Positions 33,774-41,953 of a DNA stretch of 64,000 nt are shown one piece after another. This DNA comes from Caulobacter sp. RHG1. GTDB taxonomy: Bacteria; Pseudomonadota; Alphaproteobacteria; Caulobacterales; Caulobacteraceae. Position 1 is the first letter of the stretch. Each line of letters starts with the position of its first letter. A program made the translations under genes and the position numbers. The stretch lies in NCBI RefSeq assembly GCF_013181195.1, contig NZ_SMZP01000002.1:620001-684000 (forward strand). The letters run 5' to 3'. Below the pieces are notes generated by a model. The model ran no database searches and had not been told where the DNA came from. It saw only the letters and a list, made by a program, of their open reading frames with translations.

Positions 33774-34673
33774 TCAATAAGCCTCTGCGCCGTTCAGCGC
33801 CCGGACCGCGGCGACCAGACCGACGACCGCGAAGTTCTCCATCAGGGGAACCAGGCTGAGTTCGACGTGACGATCCAGACCGTTCTTGACCAGGAGAGTC
33901 GTGCTCATGGCGGCGGGAACGTTGGTGCGCAGGACCGTTTCTATTCGGGCTGATAGGTCGTGGCGTTCGGCGGGCTTGACGATGTCGATCAGGCGATAGT
34001 CGATCAGCTCCTCGACCTTAAAGCCCGTCATGGCCGCAAAACGCTCGTCGAGCTCGGCGAAGGAACCCCGAACGGTCAGCCGCGCCGAGCCCAGGTCGTG
34101 CAGATTGGAGGTCGCGGCGCGGTAGGCCTCGGAAGCCTCGAACCGGCGACGCAGATCGCGCTCCTCGCTGCGGTTCAGCATCACCAGGGCCACGCCGCCC
34201 GGATAGGGAAAGGCTCGCATGCTGCAGCGGCGTTCGCCGTCCGGCGAAGCGGCGGCTTCGAACTCCACCACCTCTCCGGCCCGCAGCGCCCGCAACAGCT
34301 GCTCGGCGATCAAAACCTGCCCCGGCGCAGGAAACAGCTCGGCGCAGGTCAGCCCCTCCATCTGAGGCGCGCTCAGCCCGGACAACGCCTCGAACGGATG
34401 GTTGACGGATTGCACCCTCAAGTGTTCGTCGAAGGCTACGAAGGCCTCGCTCATCGCGCCCAGCACGGCGGCCAGCGCCGTCTCGGACCGCACGCGGGCT
34501 TCACGTCCTGAGCTGTCGCCCGTCAGGCCGAAGAACAGCCCCGCAGAGACCACCGCCACGCGCGGGCGGCCGTGGTGGGTGACAATCACCGGCGCCTCCA
34601 AGGCGCGATCCTGCCAATGCCCGAAGTTGCGGCTGATCTCGCCGGCGGTGACCGAAAGCGGTTCCGAGTTCAA
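33774..34673 (-). CDS. Phd/YefM-like domain fused to two PAS domains
   Basis: 299 residues, soluble. Residues about 5-48 (VTAGEISRNFGHWQDRALEA, then PVIVTHHGRPRVAVVSAGLF) match the DNA-binding fold of Phd/YefM antitoxins. Residues about 60-170 (AMSEAFVAFDEHLRVQSVNH ... ELFPAPG) are a PAS domain and about 190-290 (ARLTVRGSFAELDERFAAMT ... LIDIVKPAERHDL) a second. No toxin gene adjoins it. The order suggests a sensor-regulator that binds DNA through the antitoxin-like domain and responds through PAS. It is divergent from the TadE/TadG genes and may control them. Confidence 0.75.
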   Translation of the reverse strand: MNSEPLSVTAGEISRNFGHWQDRALEAPVIVTHHGRPRVAVVSAGLFFGLTGDSSGREARVRSETALAAVLGAMSEAFVAFDEHLRVQSVNHPFEALSGLSAPQMEGLTCAELFPAPGQVLIAEQLLRALRAGEVVEFEAAASPDGERRCSMRAFPYPGGVALVMLNRSEERDLRRRFEASEAYRAATSNLHDLGSARLTVRGSFAELDERFAAMTGFKVEELIDYRLIDIVKPAERHDLSARIETVLRTNVPAAMSTTLLVKNGLDRHVELSLVPLMENFAVVGLVAAVRALNGAEAY

Positions 34674-34790
34674 CGACTTGATATCGGTCTCCTTGCAACG
34701 GGCCAGCTTTGCGCAAAACTCGTAAAACGTCGTAACGAAGACTTTAAGGATAACGGCGAGCGCGGCGAATTCATCTCGCTATCCTTGTAT

Positions 34791-34825
34791 CTCCATCGGC
34801 ATAACACCCTGTGCCTGAGATGGAG
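34791..34825 (+). promoter_or_regulatory. Hairpin in the leader of the TadE-like gene
   Basis: CTCCATC (34791-34797) pairs with GATGGAG (34819-34825), with GGCA/TGCC inside. It is about 110 bp before the TadE ATG and may be part of a structured leader. Confidence 0.35.
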
Positions 34826-34906
34826 GTGCGGCGGGGTGTCGCACTTATTGCGCGAAATTGCCGCAGGCACGTCCTTACCAATCTCAAGTGGTGTGAACGC
34901 GAAACT

Positions 34907-34925
34907 CTCCTCCATCAGGGAGGAG
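34907..34925 (+). promoter_or_regulatory. Hairpin sequestering the TadE ribosome-binding site
   Basis: CTCCTCC (34907-34913) pairs perfectly with GGAGGAG (34919-34925), the ribosome-binding site, around a 5-nt loop, 7 bp before the ATG at 34933. Translation should be reduced while it is folded. Confidence 0.5.
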
Positions 34926-34932
34926 ACGTCAC

Positions 34933-35358
34933 ATGAGAGGACGCTCGAACAACAGACCGTGGCGTGGGGATCAAAGCGGCGCAGTGGCAGTCGAATTTGC
35001 GCTGCTCAGCCCGGTCCTGATGATCATGATGGTCGGCATACTGGTCTGGGGCCAGTATTTCTGGGTCGCCCATACCGTCCAGCAGGTGGCCAACAATGCG
35101 GCCCGCGCCGCCTTGGCGGGACTGGATCCGGCCGAGCGCGTGTCCCTGGCCCGCGAGGCGATGGACTCGGAAGTCGCGGACTATGCCACCTTGCGTCCCC
35201 AGGCCGCCGACATCGGCGTCGACAGCCTGAGCGACCGGATCATCGTCTCGGTTCGCTACGACACCGCCGGCGACGCCTTCCGCGCGCTCGATGGCCTGGT
35301 CCCCTCGCCGCCCAAGATGATCACGCGCCAAGCCGCGGTCCGCCTGGGAGGATACTGA
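34933..35358 (+). CDS. TadE-like pilus assembly / pseudopilin protein
   Basis: 141 residues. The TadE signature is visible: DQSGAVAVEFALLSPVLMIM (about 13-32) with the conserved glutamate after the cleavage-type region and a single N-terminal membrane helix, then VWGQYFWVAHTVQQVANNAA. TadE-type minor pseudopilins work with Tad/Flp pilus machinery or act as secreted anchors. It is followed 1 bp later by a TadG-like gene; the rest of a tad locus is not in this window. Strong GGAGGAG site within a hairpin. Confidence 0.85.
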   Translation: MRGRSNNRPWRGDQSGAVAVEFALLSPVLMIMMVGILVWGQYFWVAHTVQQVANNAARAALAGLDPAERVSLAREAMDSEVADYATLRPQAADIGVDSLSDRIIVSVRYDTAGDAFRALDGLVPSPPKMITRQAAVRLGGY

Positions 35359-35359
35359 G

Positions 35360-37024
35360 ATGCCCCGCTCCACCCTGGCCAAGTCCCGCTTCGCCACTAA
35401 CGAGGACGGCGGCGTGGCGGTCCTCGGCGCTTTCGCCATGAGCGCGATGCTGGGCGCCACCGCCCTGGCTGTCGACACGGGCTCGGTGTTCCTTGAGACA
35501 CGCCGTCTGCAGGGCACAGCCGATCTGGCCGCCATGGCCGCTGCGCGCGACCTGGACAACGCCGAAGCCGCCGCCCTAGCCACGGCGCGCGCCAACGGCT
35601 GGACCGGCCCCCTGACGGTGACAATCGAGAAGGGCCGCTACGCCCACGATCGCAGCCTGTCGGCATCCGCACGCTTTCAACCTGGCGCCAGCGAGCCCGA
35701 CGCCGTGCGGGTGAAGGTCGATAGCCAGGCGCCGCTGTTCTTCGGCCAGACGATCACCGGCAAGTCCAGCATAGGCATCTCCCGCCAGGCCACAGCCGCG
35801 CGGGCCGACCTGGCCAGCTTCTCGATCGGCACGCGGCTGGCGGCGCTGGATGGCGGCCTCGCCAACGCCCTGCTCAGCGGACTGACGGGCTCCAGCGTCA
35901 GCCTGTCGGTGATGGACTACAACGCCCTGGCGGACGCCGACATCGAACTGTTCGACTACCTGGACGCGCTCAAGACTCAGGCGAACCTGAAGGTCGCGTC
36001 CTATGACGAGGCGCTGCGCGCCAAGGTCACGACCGGACAGGCCTTGAAAGCCCTCTCGGTCGCCCTCGGCGCCAAGGGCCAGACGCGCGCGGCCAGCGCC
36101 GCCGGCAGCCTCGCGCGCGCCGCCGGCAATCGCACGCCCGCCGAGCTGACTCGCCTGTTCGACCCTGGGCCCTACGGCTCCCAGAGCCATGTGCAGGGCG
36201 GCGGCGGTGCGGCGGTCAAGCTGGACGCCATGAATCTCGCCAAGGCGGTGCTGGAACTGTCCAACGGCGCTCGGCAGGTCAAGTTGGACCTGGGCGCGGC
36301 CGTCCCCGGCGTCGGCGAACTGACCGCCTGGCTCGCCATCGGAGAGCCGCCCAACAGCGCGCCCTGGATGACGATCACCGCCAGCCGCGACGTCATCGTC
36401 CGCACCGCCCAAACCCGACTTTACCTGGAAGCCAAGGTCGGCGGCTCCGGCCTGTTGGCCCCCGCCCAGATCAAGCTGCCGCTCTATGTCGAAATGGCCT
36501 CGGGCGCGGCCAAGCTGGCGGCGATGTCCTGCGCCCAGGGCGAGGCCACGCTCAGCGTCAGCCCCGGCCTCGGAACCTTGGCCATCGGCGAAATCGACAC
36601 CGACAAGCTCGACGACTTCAAGAGGCCCCTGACGCCCGCCCCGGCGGCGATTGCCAAGGCCCCTCTATTCTCGGTGACCGGCAAGTCATCGGTGTCACTG
36701 GGCGGCCAGGCCTGGAAGACGGTGCGCTTCAGCCAGGACGAGGTTCGAGGGCGGGTCGTCAAGACCGTCTCGACCACCGACCTGGTCCGCGCCTCCGCCT
36801 CGACCCTGCTTCAGAACCTGTCGCTGAAGGCCGACGTGCTGGGCTTGGGGCTAGGTCTGGGCGACTCCGCCTTGACCGGAGCGGTTGGGTCGCTGCTGAG
36901 CCCCCTCGCTTCGCCTCTGGACGAGGTGCTGAACAGCCTGACCAACCTGGTGGGCGTGCGCCTGGGACAGGCCGACGTCCGCATGAATGGCCTGCGCTGC
37001 CGCGACGCCGCGCTGGTTGCCTGA
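35360..37024 (+). CDS. TadG-like Flp pilus assembly protein
   Basis: 554 residues. The N-terminus (NEDGGVAVLGAFAMSAMLGA, then TALAVDTGSVFLETRRLQGTADLAAMAAAR) is the TadG-type membrane helix and amphipathic segment; the remaining 450 residues or so are a large extracytoplasmic domain of unknown fold, ending in glycine/leucine-rich repeats near residues 495-545. It is adjacent to TadE with a 1-bp gap and probably co-translated. TadG proteins are thought to link the Tad apparatus to the envelope. Confidence 0.82.
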   Translation: MPRSTLAKSRFATNEDGGVAVLGAFAMSAMLGATALAVDTGSVFLETRRLQGTADLAAMAAARDLDNAEAAALATARANGWTGPLTVTIEKGRYAHDRSLSASARFQPGASEPDAVRVKVDSQAPLFFGQTITGKSSIGISRQATAARADLASFSIGTRLAALDGGLANALLSGLTGSSVSLSVMDYNALADADIELFDYLDALKTQANLKVASYDEALRAKVTTGQALKALSVALGAKGQTRAASAAGSLARAAGNRTPAELTRLFDPGPYGSQSHVQGGGGAAVKLDAMNLAKAVLELSNGARQVKLDLGAAVPGVGELTAWLAIGEPPNSAPWMTITASRDVIVRTAQTRLYLEAKVGGSGLLAPAQIKLPLYVEMASGAAKLAAMSCAQGEATLSVSPGLGTLAIGEIDTDKLDDFKRPLTPAPAAIAKAPLFSVTGKSSVSLGGQAWKTVRFSQDEVRGRVVKTVSTTDLVRASASTLLQNLSLKADVLGLGLGLGDSALTGAVGSLLSPLASPLDEVLNSLTNLVGVRLGQADVRMNGLRCRDAALVA

Positions 37025-37042
37025 CGCAAAGGACCCCTGAAA

Positions 37043-37318
37043 ATGCCCCTGCCCTATCATCAGCTCCGTTTCGCCGGCACGTCCGAGTTCAGCCTGCTGG
37101 GCTCGATGTTCGAGCCCCCGAACATCCGCGGCCGAATGCACGCCATCTGCGCCCTCTACGCCTACACGCCGGTTCAGGAGCGCCGCGCCGAATTGCTGGA
37201 CGCCTTGGAGCTGCTGACCTTGGAGGTCGCTCACCTGATGGCTCTGGATTTGCTGGAAAATGGCTGGCGTCCGACGCCATCAGAGCTTTCCGACAAGGGC
37301 ATGACGGTCGGGGCCTAG
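37043..37318 (+). CDS. Small protein of unknown function after TadG
   Basis: 91 residues, 18 bp after the TadG stop, with AAAGGA upstream. No signal peptide or membrane helix is visible; residues 35-75 (YTPVQERRAELLDALELLTL and EVAHLMALDLLENGW) look helical. I do not recognise a family. The tight spacing suggests the same transcript as TadE/TadG. Confidence 0.6.
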   Translation: MPLPYHQLRFAGTSEFSLLGSMFEPPNIRGRMHAICALYAYTPVQERRAELLDALELLTLEVAHLMALDLLENGWRPTPSELSDKGMTVGA

Positions 37319-37454
37319 GCTGCGTCATCCATCGGAAATGAGCGTGGAGGCTTGCGGAGACCGCCGTTCTGCGCATGCTCAAGGTTGCGAGCACGGGTGG
37401 CGCTGCTCGTCGCACCGCACGGTTCGTCGCGGTTCCCAACGGAGTGGGTGGGCC

Positions 37455-37901
37455 TTGAAACTGTCACTTGAGAAGCCGTGGACGGCTATCGCCCTCATGG
37501 GCGGATTGGCATTGATGGCGCCGACCGTCGCCGTCTCGGCTCCAAAGCCGGGTGGCCTGTGCGCATCCCGTACTTTCAGCGTGTATTTCGCCCAGTGGAG
37601 AGCCGAGATCGGTCCCGATGCGCGAGCGGCCCTCACGGCGGATCAGCAGTCCTTCAAGGATTGTGACATCGAGCGCGTCAGGATCGTAGGCCTCGCCGGC
37701 GTGAAGGGCTCGACTGACAAGAACCAGCAATTGTCCCAGAAGCGCGGCGATGCCGTCGCCAGCTTTCTGACGGCGGCCGGCTGGCGGCGAGATCGGATGG
37801 AGATCGTCGCGCTTGGCGACAAGGGGGCGACGCGAGGCGACGCTGAGCGTCCGATCCGCCGTCGTGTGCGTGTCACCGTCGAGGCTCGGCCCGCAGGTTA
37901 G
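37455..37901 (+). CDS. OmpA-like periplasmic protein
   Basis: About 148 residues from a TTG at 37455, which gives a signal peptide ending TVAVSA; the frame is open upstream to an ATG at 37338, but those residues look random. The body resembles an OmpA C-terminal domain: a beta strand (SVYFAQWRAEIG), the helix NQQLSQKRGDAVASFLTAAGW and RDRMEIVALGDKGAT, ending IRRRVRVTVEA. The usual GHTD loop is replaced by GLAGVKGSTD, so peptidoglycan binding may be altered. The start is uncertain. Confidence 0.65.
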   Translation: MKLSLEKPWTAIALMGGLALMAPTVAVSAPKPGGLCASRTFSVYFAQWRAEIGPDARAALTADQQSFKDCDIERVRIVGLAGVKGSTDKNQQLSQKRGDAVASFLTAAGWRRDRMEIVALGDKGATRGDAERPIRRRVRVTVEARPAG

Positions 37902-37923
37902 TGTGCGGCATGGCAGGCCTTCT

Positions 37924-37956
37924 CCAGCTCTGCGGCCGCCCCGGCTTCAGAGCTGG
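37924..37956. terminator. Strong hairpin between convergent genes
   Basis: CCAGCTCTG (37924-37932) pairs with CAGAGCTGG (37948-37956), with GCCG/CGGC inside the loop. It lies between the OmpA-like gene and the end of the heptose operon and could end transcription in both directions. No T run on either side. Confidence 0.5.
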
Positions 37957-38648
37957 CGAGGCTTGATGAGGTCGGATGCGGCGACCAGGCTTTCCGGCAG
38001 GCCGATGTCGATAAAATCGCCCGCAAAGACCCTGCCTCCGACCTGGCCGGACGCGCAAAGCGCCGGCATCAGGTCGCGCTCCAGAGAGAGCGCTCCCGAA
38101 GCATCGGGGATCAAGGCGCGCTCCAGGCGCATGACGCCGCCATTGATCAGCCCTTGGCGCAGCGCGGGATCCCGCGGCGTCATACGGGCGACCCGGTCGG
38201 CCTCCAGGCTCACGGTCTCGTAGCGATCGGCCGGCGCAACGGATCGCAGGGCCATGCCGGCCGGATAGGCATTCCAGTCCGCCAGGTCGCGCCAGTCGAA
38301 ATCGAACCAGGTGTCGCCGTTCATCAGCAGAAAGGCCGGGTCCAGCCGGTCGCGCGCATGGACCAGAGCGCCGCCGGTGCCCAGCGGCGCGGGCTCGACC
38401 GACACGTCAATCCGAAGACCCAGCCGCTCGCCGATCTGGCTCTCCGCAAGATGATGGTCGATCACCGCCGCGCCGTGTCCCGCCAGCAGCAGAACGTCCG
38501 CAAACCCGTGCCGCGCCGCCTTAGCCAGCAGGTGTTCCAGAAAGGGTCGTCCCGCGACCTGCAGCATCGGCTTGGGCATGTCTCGCGTGAGCTCGCCCAG
38601 GCGAGACCCAAGCCCTCCCACCAGGACCACGCACTGCCTCACGCTCAC
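37947..38648 (-). CDS. hddC: D-glycero-D-manno-heptose 1-phosphate nucleotidyltransferase
   Basis: About 233 residues. The nucleotide-binding signature VLVGGLGSRLGELTRDMPKP is at the N-terminus; LGTGGAL, LLMNGDTWFDF and FIDIGLPESL are the later sugar-nucleotide transferase motifs. In a cluster with gmhA, gmhB and GHMP kinases this is most likely the GDP-heptose-forming enzyme (HddC type). The start is a GTG at 38648 overlapping the kinase stop by 4 bp (GTGA). A general NDP-mannose or glucose pyrophosphorylase is the alternative. Confidence 0.82.
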   Translation of the reverse strand: MSVRQCVVLVGGLGSRLGELTRDMPKPMLQVAGRPFLEHLLAKAARHGFADVLLLAGHGAAVIDHHLAESQIGERLGLRIDVSVEPAPLGTGGALVHARDRLDPAFLLMNGDTWFDFDWRDLADWNAYPAGMALRSVAPADRYETVSLEADRVARMTPRDPALRQGLINGGVMRLERALIPDASGALSLERDLMPALCASGQVGGRVFAGDFIDIGLPESLVAASDLIKPRQL

Positions 38649-39733
38649 CGCGGCACGCTCCAGGCTTCCGCCCCCTCGAAGGTCACCTTGACCGAGCTGG
38701 CCTGGCCGCCGGCGGCGTTCAGGGTCGAGATCAGGTGGTGGCGGTTCTCCGGATCGGTGAAGAACATCAGGAAGCCCCCGCCCCCCGCGCCGGACACCTT
38801 GCCGCCCCAGGCGCCGTGGGCGATGGCCAGGTCGAACAGGCGATCGACGGTGTCGGTGGCCACGCCGCTGGCGGTGCGCTTCTTGGCCGACCACGAGCGC
38901 ATCAGGATGGCGGCCATGTCGCGCATGTCGCCGCGCAGCAGAGCCTCGCGCATCAGGGCCGCATCGGCCTTCAGCTGGTGCATGCTCTCGACGGTCTCGG
39001 CGTTCATGCCGACCAGACCTTCGATTTGCTCCTTGATGATGGTCTCGGACCGTCGCGACTGGCCGGTGAAGCAAATCACCAAAGAGGATTCGAATTCGTT
39101 CAGATAGGCGCGCGGCACCCTCAGCGGGCTGACCAGGACCTTGTCGTCCGCCAGGAACTCGATGAAGTTCACGCCGCCAAACGCCGCCGCGTACTGGTCC
39201 TGGCGACCGCCGGCCAAGCCCAGCTTGCGGCGCTCGATCTCGAAGGCCAGGCGGGCGACATCGGCAGGCCCCAGCGGCAGGTCCAGCGCCAGGCGGAAGG
39301 CCTCGACCAGCGCCACGACCAGGGCCGAGGACGAGCCCAGGCCCGAACCGGCCGGCGCGTCGATCGTGGTCGAGACGGTCAGGGCTGGCGCCTCGCCATC
39401 CAGATAGGCCTGCACCATGTGGTCATAGACGGCGCGATGCAGGACAAGGCCGTCATCCAGGGCAAGCGGTCCCGGCGGGTGACGCTCCTCGGCGTCCAGA
39501 TCGCGGGCGCGGAAGACGACCTGTCCGTCGGCGCTGGGCGTGATGTGGGCGAAGGCGAAGCGGTCGATCGTGGCGTTCAGCACCGCCCCGCCGAACTGGT
39601 CGCAATAGGGCGAAAGATCCGTGCCGCCGCCGGCCAGGCCAAGCCTCAGCGGGGCGCGCGCACGGACGTCGAAGGCGCGGAGCGAACGGCTCCGGCCCGC
39701 GGTCTCCATGCGCTCGCCCCGCCAGGCGTTCAT
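38645..39733 (-). CDS. GHMP kinase, heptose-7-phosphate kinase family (second of a tandem pair)
   Basis: About 362 residues. The GHMP signatures are clear: APLRLGLAGGGTDLSPYCDQ near residue 30, the ATP-binding DAPAGSGLGSSSALVVALVE near 120 and KVSGAGGGGFLMFF near the C-terminus. It is of the HddA type that phosphorylates D-glycero-D-manno-heptose 7-phosphate at C1. The ATG at 39733 overlaps the stop of the upstream kinase (ATGA). It is a diverged paralogue of that kinase, so the two probably act on different heptose or sugar phosphates. Confidence 0.85.
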   Translation of the reverse strand: MNAWRGERMETAGRSRSLRAFDVRARAPLRLGLAGGGTDLSPYCDQFGGAVLNATIDRFAFAHITPSADGQVVFRARDLDAEERHPPGPLALDDGLVLHRAVYDHMVQAYLDGEAPALTVSTTIDAPAGSGLGSSSALVVALVEAFRLALDLPLGPADVARLAFEIERRKLGLAGGRQDQYAAAFGGVNFIEFLADDKVLVSPLRVPRAYLNEFESSLVICFTGQSRRSETIIKEQIEGLVGMNAETVESMHQLKADAALMREALLRGDMRDMAAILMRSWSAKKRTASGVATDTVDRLFDLAIAHGAWGGKVSGAGGGGFLMFFTDPENRHHLISTLNAAGGQASSVKVTFEGAEAWSVPR

Positions 39734-40734
39734 GCCGCCTCGCTCAGCAGCACCTGGGTCCCGCCGCGGTCGATGCCGTAGCGCAGGCGCGGCATGTTCT
39801 GCGACGCCATATAGGCCTCGAGCTCGGCGCCGTCGCCCGGCGTGAACAGCATCAGGAAACCACCGCCGCCGGCGCCGATCACCTTGCCGCCGGTGACGCC
39901 CAGATTGGCGCGGACGTGGTCGTACAGCTGGTCGATGTGCGGCCAGCTGATCTTGGCCGACAGCTGCTTCTTGCTCAGCCAGTGCTCGTGCAGCATACGG
40001 CCCCAGCCGTCGAGATCGCCGGCGATCCAGGCGTCGCGAATGCGGTAGCCCAGGTCCTTGATCGCCCCCAGGCTCTGGGCGGCCTGGCGCTGCTTGTCGC
40101 CGCCAGCCAGCATGGCGCTGTTCTGGTCGTCCAGGATCACCGCCGCGTCGCGGCGCAGGCCGGTGTAGTAGATATGCGTGCGGTCGATGAACGCCGCCTC
40201 GACCTCCGGATCCAGGCTGACCGAGCCGACCTTGACCTGGCCGTTGGGCGCGATGTCCAGCGTGGTCAGGCCGCCGAAGGCCGCCATGTACTGGTCCTGT
40301 TTGCCGATGCCCTTGTTCAGGACGTTGATCTCCAGGTCGCACGCCTCTTCGGCCAGGGCCTGACGGTCCGGAACACTGCCCTTCAGGGCATGCAGGGCGT
40401 GCAGGAAGCCGACCAGGAAGCAGCTGGACGACCCCAGGCCCGTGCCGCCGACGATGTCGCCGATCGAGCTGGCCTCGAAGCCGGTCTCGACGCCATGGCG
40501 CAGCAAGGCCGCGCGCACCAGCTCGTGCTTGAGGTCGGCGCTGCGATCGACGCTCTCGGGATCGGGACCCATCAGGGCCACATGATCGTGGAAGGCCGGC
40601 CGGTGGGCGCTGATGTGGATGTACTTGTCCAGGGCCAGGGCGAAGATGAACCCGCCGTCCTGCCGGTAGTAGCTTTCAAGATCGGTGCCCCCGCCGCCGA
40701 GGGTCACGCGCAGCGGCGTCCGGGTCGAGATCAT
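39730..40734 (-). CDS. hddA: GHMP kinase, heptose-7-phosphate kinase family (first of a tandem pair)
   Basis: About 334 residues. TPLRVTLGGGGTDLESYYRQ at the N-terminus, GGTGLGSSSCFLVGFLHALH near 105 and KVIGAGGGGFLMLF near 290 are the three GHMP motifs; LNKGIGKQDQYMAAFGG is typical of heptose-kinase relatives. It lies 5 bp after gmhA on the same strand, so it is the better candidate for D-glycero-D-manno-heptose 7-phosphate kinase. The ATG at 40734 was chosen because MISTRTPLRVT is the usual family start. Confidence 0.83.
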   Translation of the reverse strand: MISTRTPLRVTLGGGGTDLESYYRQDGGFIFALALDKYIHISAHRPAFHDHVALMGPDPESVDRSADLKHELVRAALLRHGVETGFEASSIGDIVGGTGLGSSSCFLVGFLHALHALKGSVPDRQALAEEACDLEINVLNKGIGKQDQYMAAFGGLTTLDIAPNGQVKVGSVSLDPEVEAAFIDRTHIYYTGLRRDAAVILDDQNSAMLAGGDKQRQAAQSLGAIKDLGYRIRDAWIAGDLDGWGRMLHEHWLSKKQLSAKISWPHIDQLYDHVRANLGVTGGKVIGAGGGGFLMLFTPGDGAELEAYMASQNMPRLRYGIDRGGTQVLLSEAA

Positions 40735-40739
40735 GACGC

Positions 40740-41360
40740 CTACTCGGCGGCGACCGGGGCCGTCGCGGGAGCGATCTGCTCCCAATGGCCCTTCGAGCGC
40801 GACAGGGCCGGGTGCGAAACGAGGAGGTGCCACACGACAGCGGCCAGGCCCTCGACGATCGGCGTGATCAGGCCGGGGTCGACGGTCGGGACAATCACGC
40901 AGGCGTCGGCGATCTTGCCGGTGTAGCCGCCGTCGCGACCGACGATGCCGGTGACGGCCGCGCCCTTGTCCTTGGCGTACTGCATGGCGCGCACGAGGTT
41001 GGCGCTGACCGGCGGCTCCAGGCTGCCGCCGCCGACCGAGAAGATCAGCAGGCCGTCCTTGGCCGTCAGGCGGCTGCTCTCCAGCCAGGTCGAGAAGACG
41101 CCTTCCCAGCCCTCGTCATTGATGCGGGCGGTCAGTTCCGAGACGTTGTCGGTCGGGCAATAGGCCTCGAAGCCGCAGATCTTGCGGAAGTCGTTGGTGG
41201 CGTGGCTGGCGTGGCCCGCGCTGCCGCCGACGCCCAGGATGAACAGGCGCCCTCCCCCGTCCCGGACATTGGCCAGCGTGGTGGCCACGGCCTCGATCGC
41301 CGAACGGTCGATAGCGGCGATCGCGCGCGTGGTCGCGTCGAGGAAATGGTCGGAAAACAT
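40740..41360 (-). CDS. gmhA: Sedoheptulose-7-phosphate isomerase (SIS domain)
   Basis: About 206 residues. The SIS phosphosugar-binding motif is ILGVGGSAGHASHATNDFRK; LLIFSVGGGSLEPPVSANLV and GIVGRDGGYTGKIADACVIV complete the fold. GmhA converts sedoheptulose 7-phosphate to D-glycero-D-manno-heptose 7-phosphate, the first committed heptose step. GAGGCAG lies before the ATG at 41360. It is followed by two kinases and preceded by gmhB and transaldolase genes. Confidence 0.87.
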   Translation of the reverse strand: MFSDHFLDATTRAIAAIDRSAIEAVATTLANVRDGGGRLFILGVGGSAGHASHATNDFRKICGFEAYCPTDNVSELTARINDEGWEGVFSTWLESSRLTAKDGLLIFSVGGGSLEPPVSANLVRAMQYAKDKGAAVTGIVGRDGGYTGKIADACVIVPTVDPGLITPIVEGLAAVVWHLLVSHPALSRSKGHWEQIAPATAPVAAE

Positions 41361-41370
41361 GGGTTCTGCC

Positions 41371-41949
41371 TCACGGCGCCGTTGCGATTGTCGGTTGCTC
41401 GACAATGGCCAAAACCGCTTGCAGGAGTGTTTCGACGACGGCTCTAGAACCCAGTTCGGGGACGGAATTGGCGCCGGAATTGTAAAACTTTTTCAAGAGG
41501 ATCGTCGCGCAACCTGCAGCCTGTCCGCAGGCTACATCGCGGTCCTGGTCGCCGATCATCCATGAGCGCGAAAGATCGACGCCATGACGTTCCGCCAGCT
41601 CCAGGATCATTCCCGGCTTGGGCTTGCGACAGGCGCAATCATCGGCGTTGTCGTGGACGCAGGCGACGATGTCGTCGACGGGCAACGCCGCCGCCAGACG
41701 GGCATGGATCGCGTCCAGAACCTCGGCCGCCATGAGTCCGCGGCGCACGTCCGGCTGGTTGGTGACGACCAGCAGCAGGTAGCCGGCCGCCTTCAGGGCG
41801 GCCAGCGCTTGGGGGGCGTCGGCTTCGATCTCCAGCTCGTCGACGGCGCGCGGTGAAGCAGGCTTGCCATCGCGCCAGACGACGTGGTTCAGCACGCCGT
41901 CACGGTCGAGAAAGACCGCCGGCCGGAGACCGTTGGAAGCGCGCGTCAT
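41371..41949 (-). CDS. gmhB: D-glycero-D-manno-heptose 1,7-bisphosphate phosphatase (HAD)
   Basis: About 192 residues. The HAD motifs are FLDRDGVLN (catalytic aspartates), VTNQPDV and MIGDQDRDV; the GmhB zinc site is kept in CVHDNADDCACRKPKPG. It removes the C7 phosphate from heptose 1,7-bisphosphate. The gene starts 4 bp after the transaldolase stop and ends 10 bp before gmhA. Histidinol-phosphatase is the usual alternative, made unlikely by context. Confidence 0.87.
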   Translation of the reverse strand: MTRASNGLRPAVFLDRDGVLNHVVWRDGKPASPRAVDELEIEADAPQALAALKAAGYLLLVVTNQPDVRRGLMAAEVLDAIHARLAAALPVDDIVACVHDNADDCACRKPKPGMILELAERHGVDLSRSWMIGDQDRDVACGQAAGCATILLKKFYNSGANSVPELGSRAVVETLLQAVLAIVEQPTIATAP

Positions 41950-41953
41950 GGCC

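Noticed and set aside
34723..34737. TAAAACGTCGTAACG, resembling the IclR-type box, upstream of the TadE-like gene
   Set aside because: Three mismatches including the right arm, and outside the catabolic island. It probably matches by chance.
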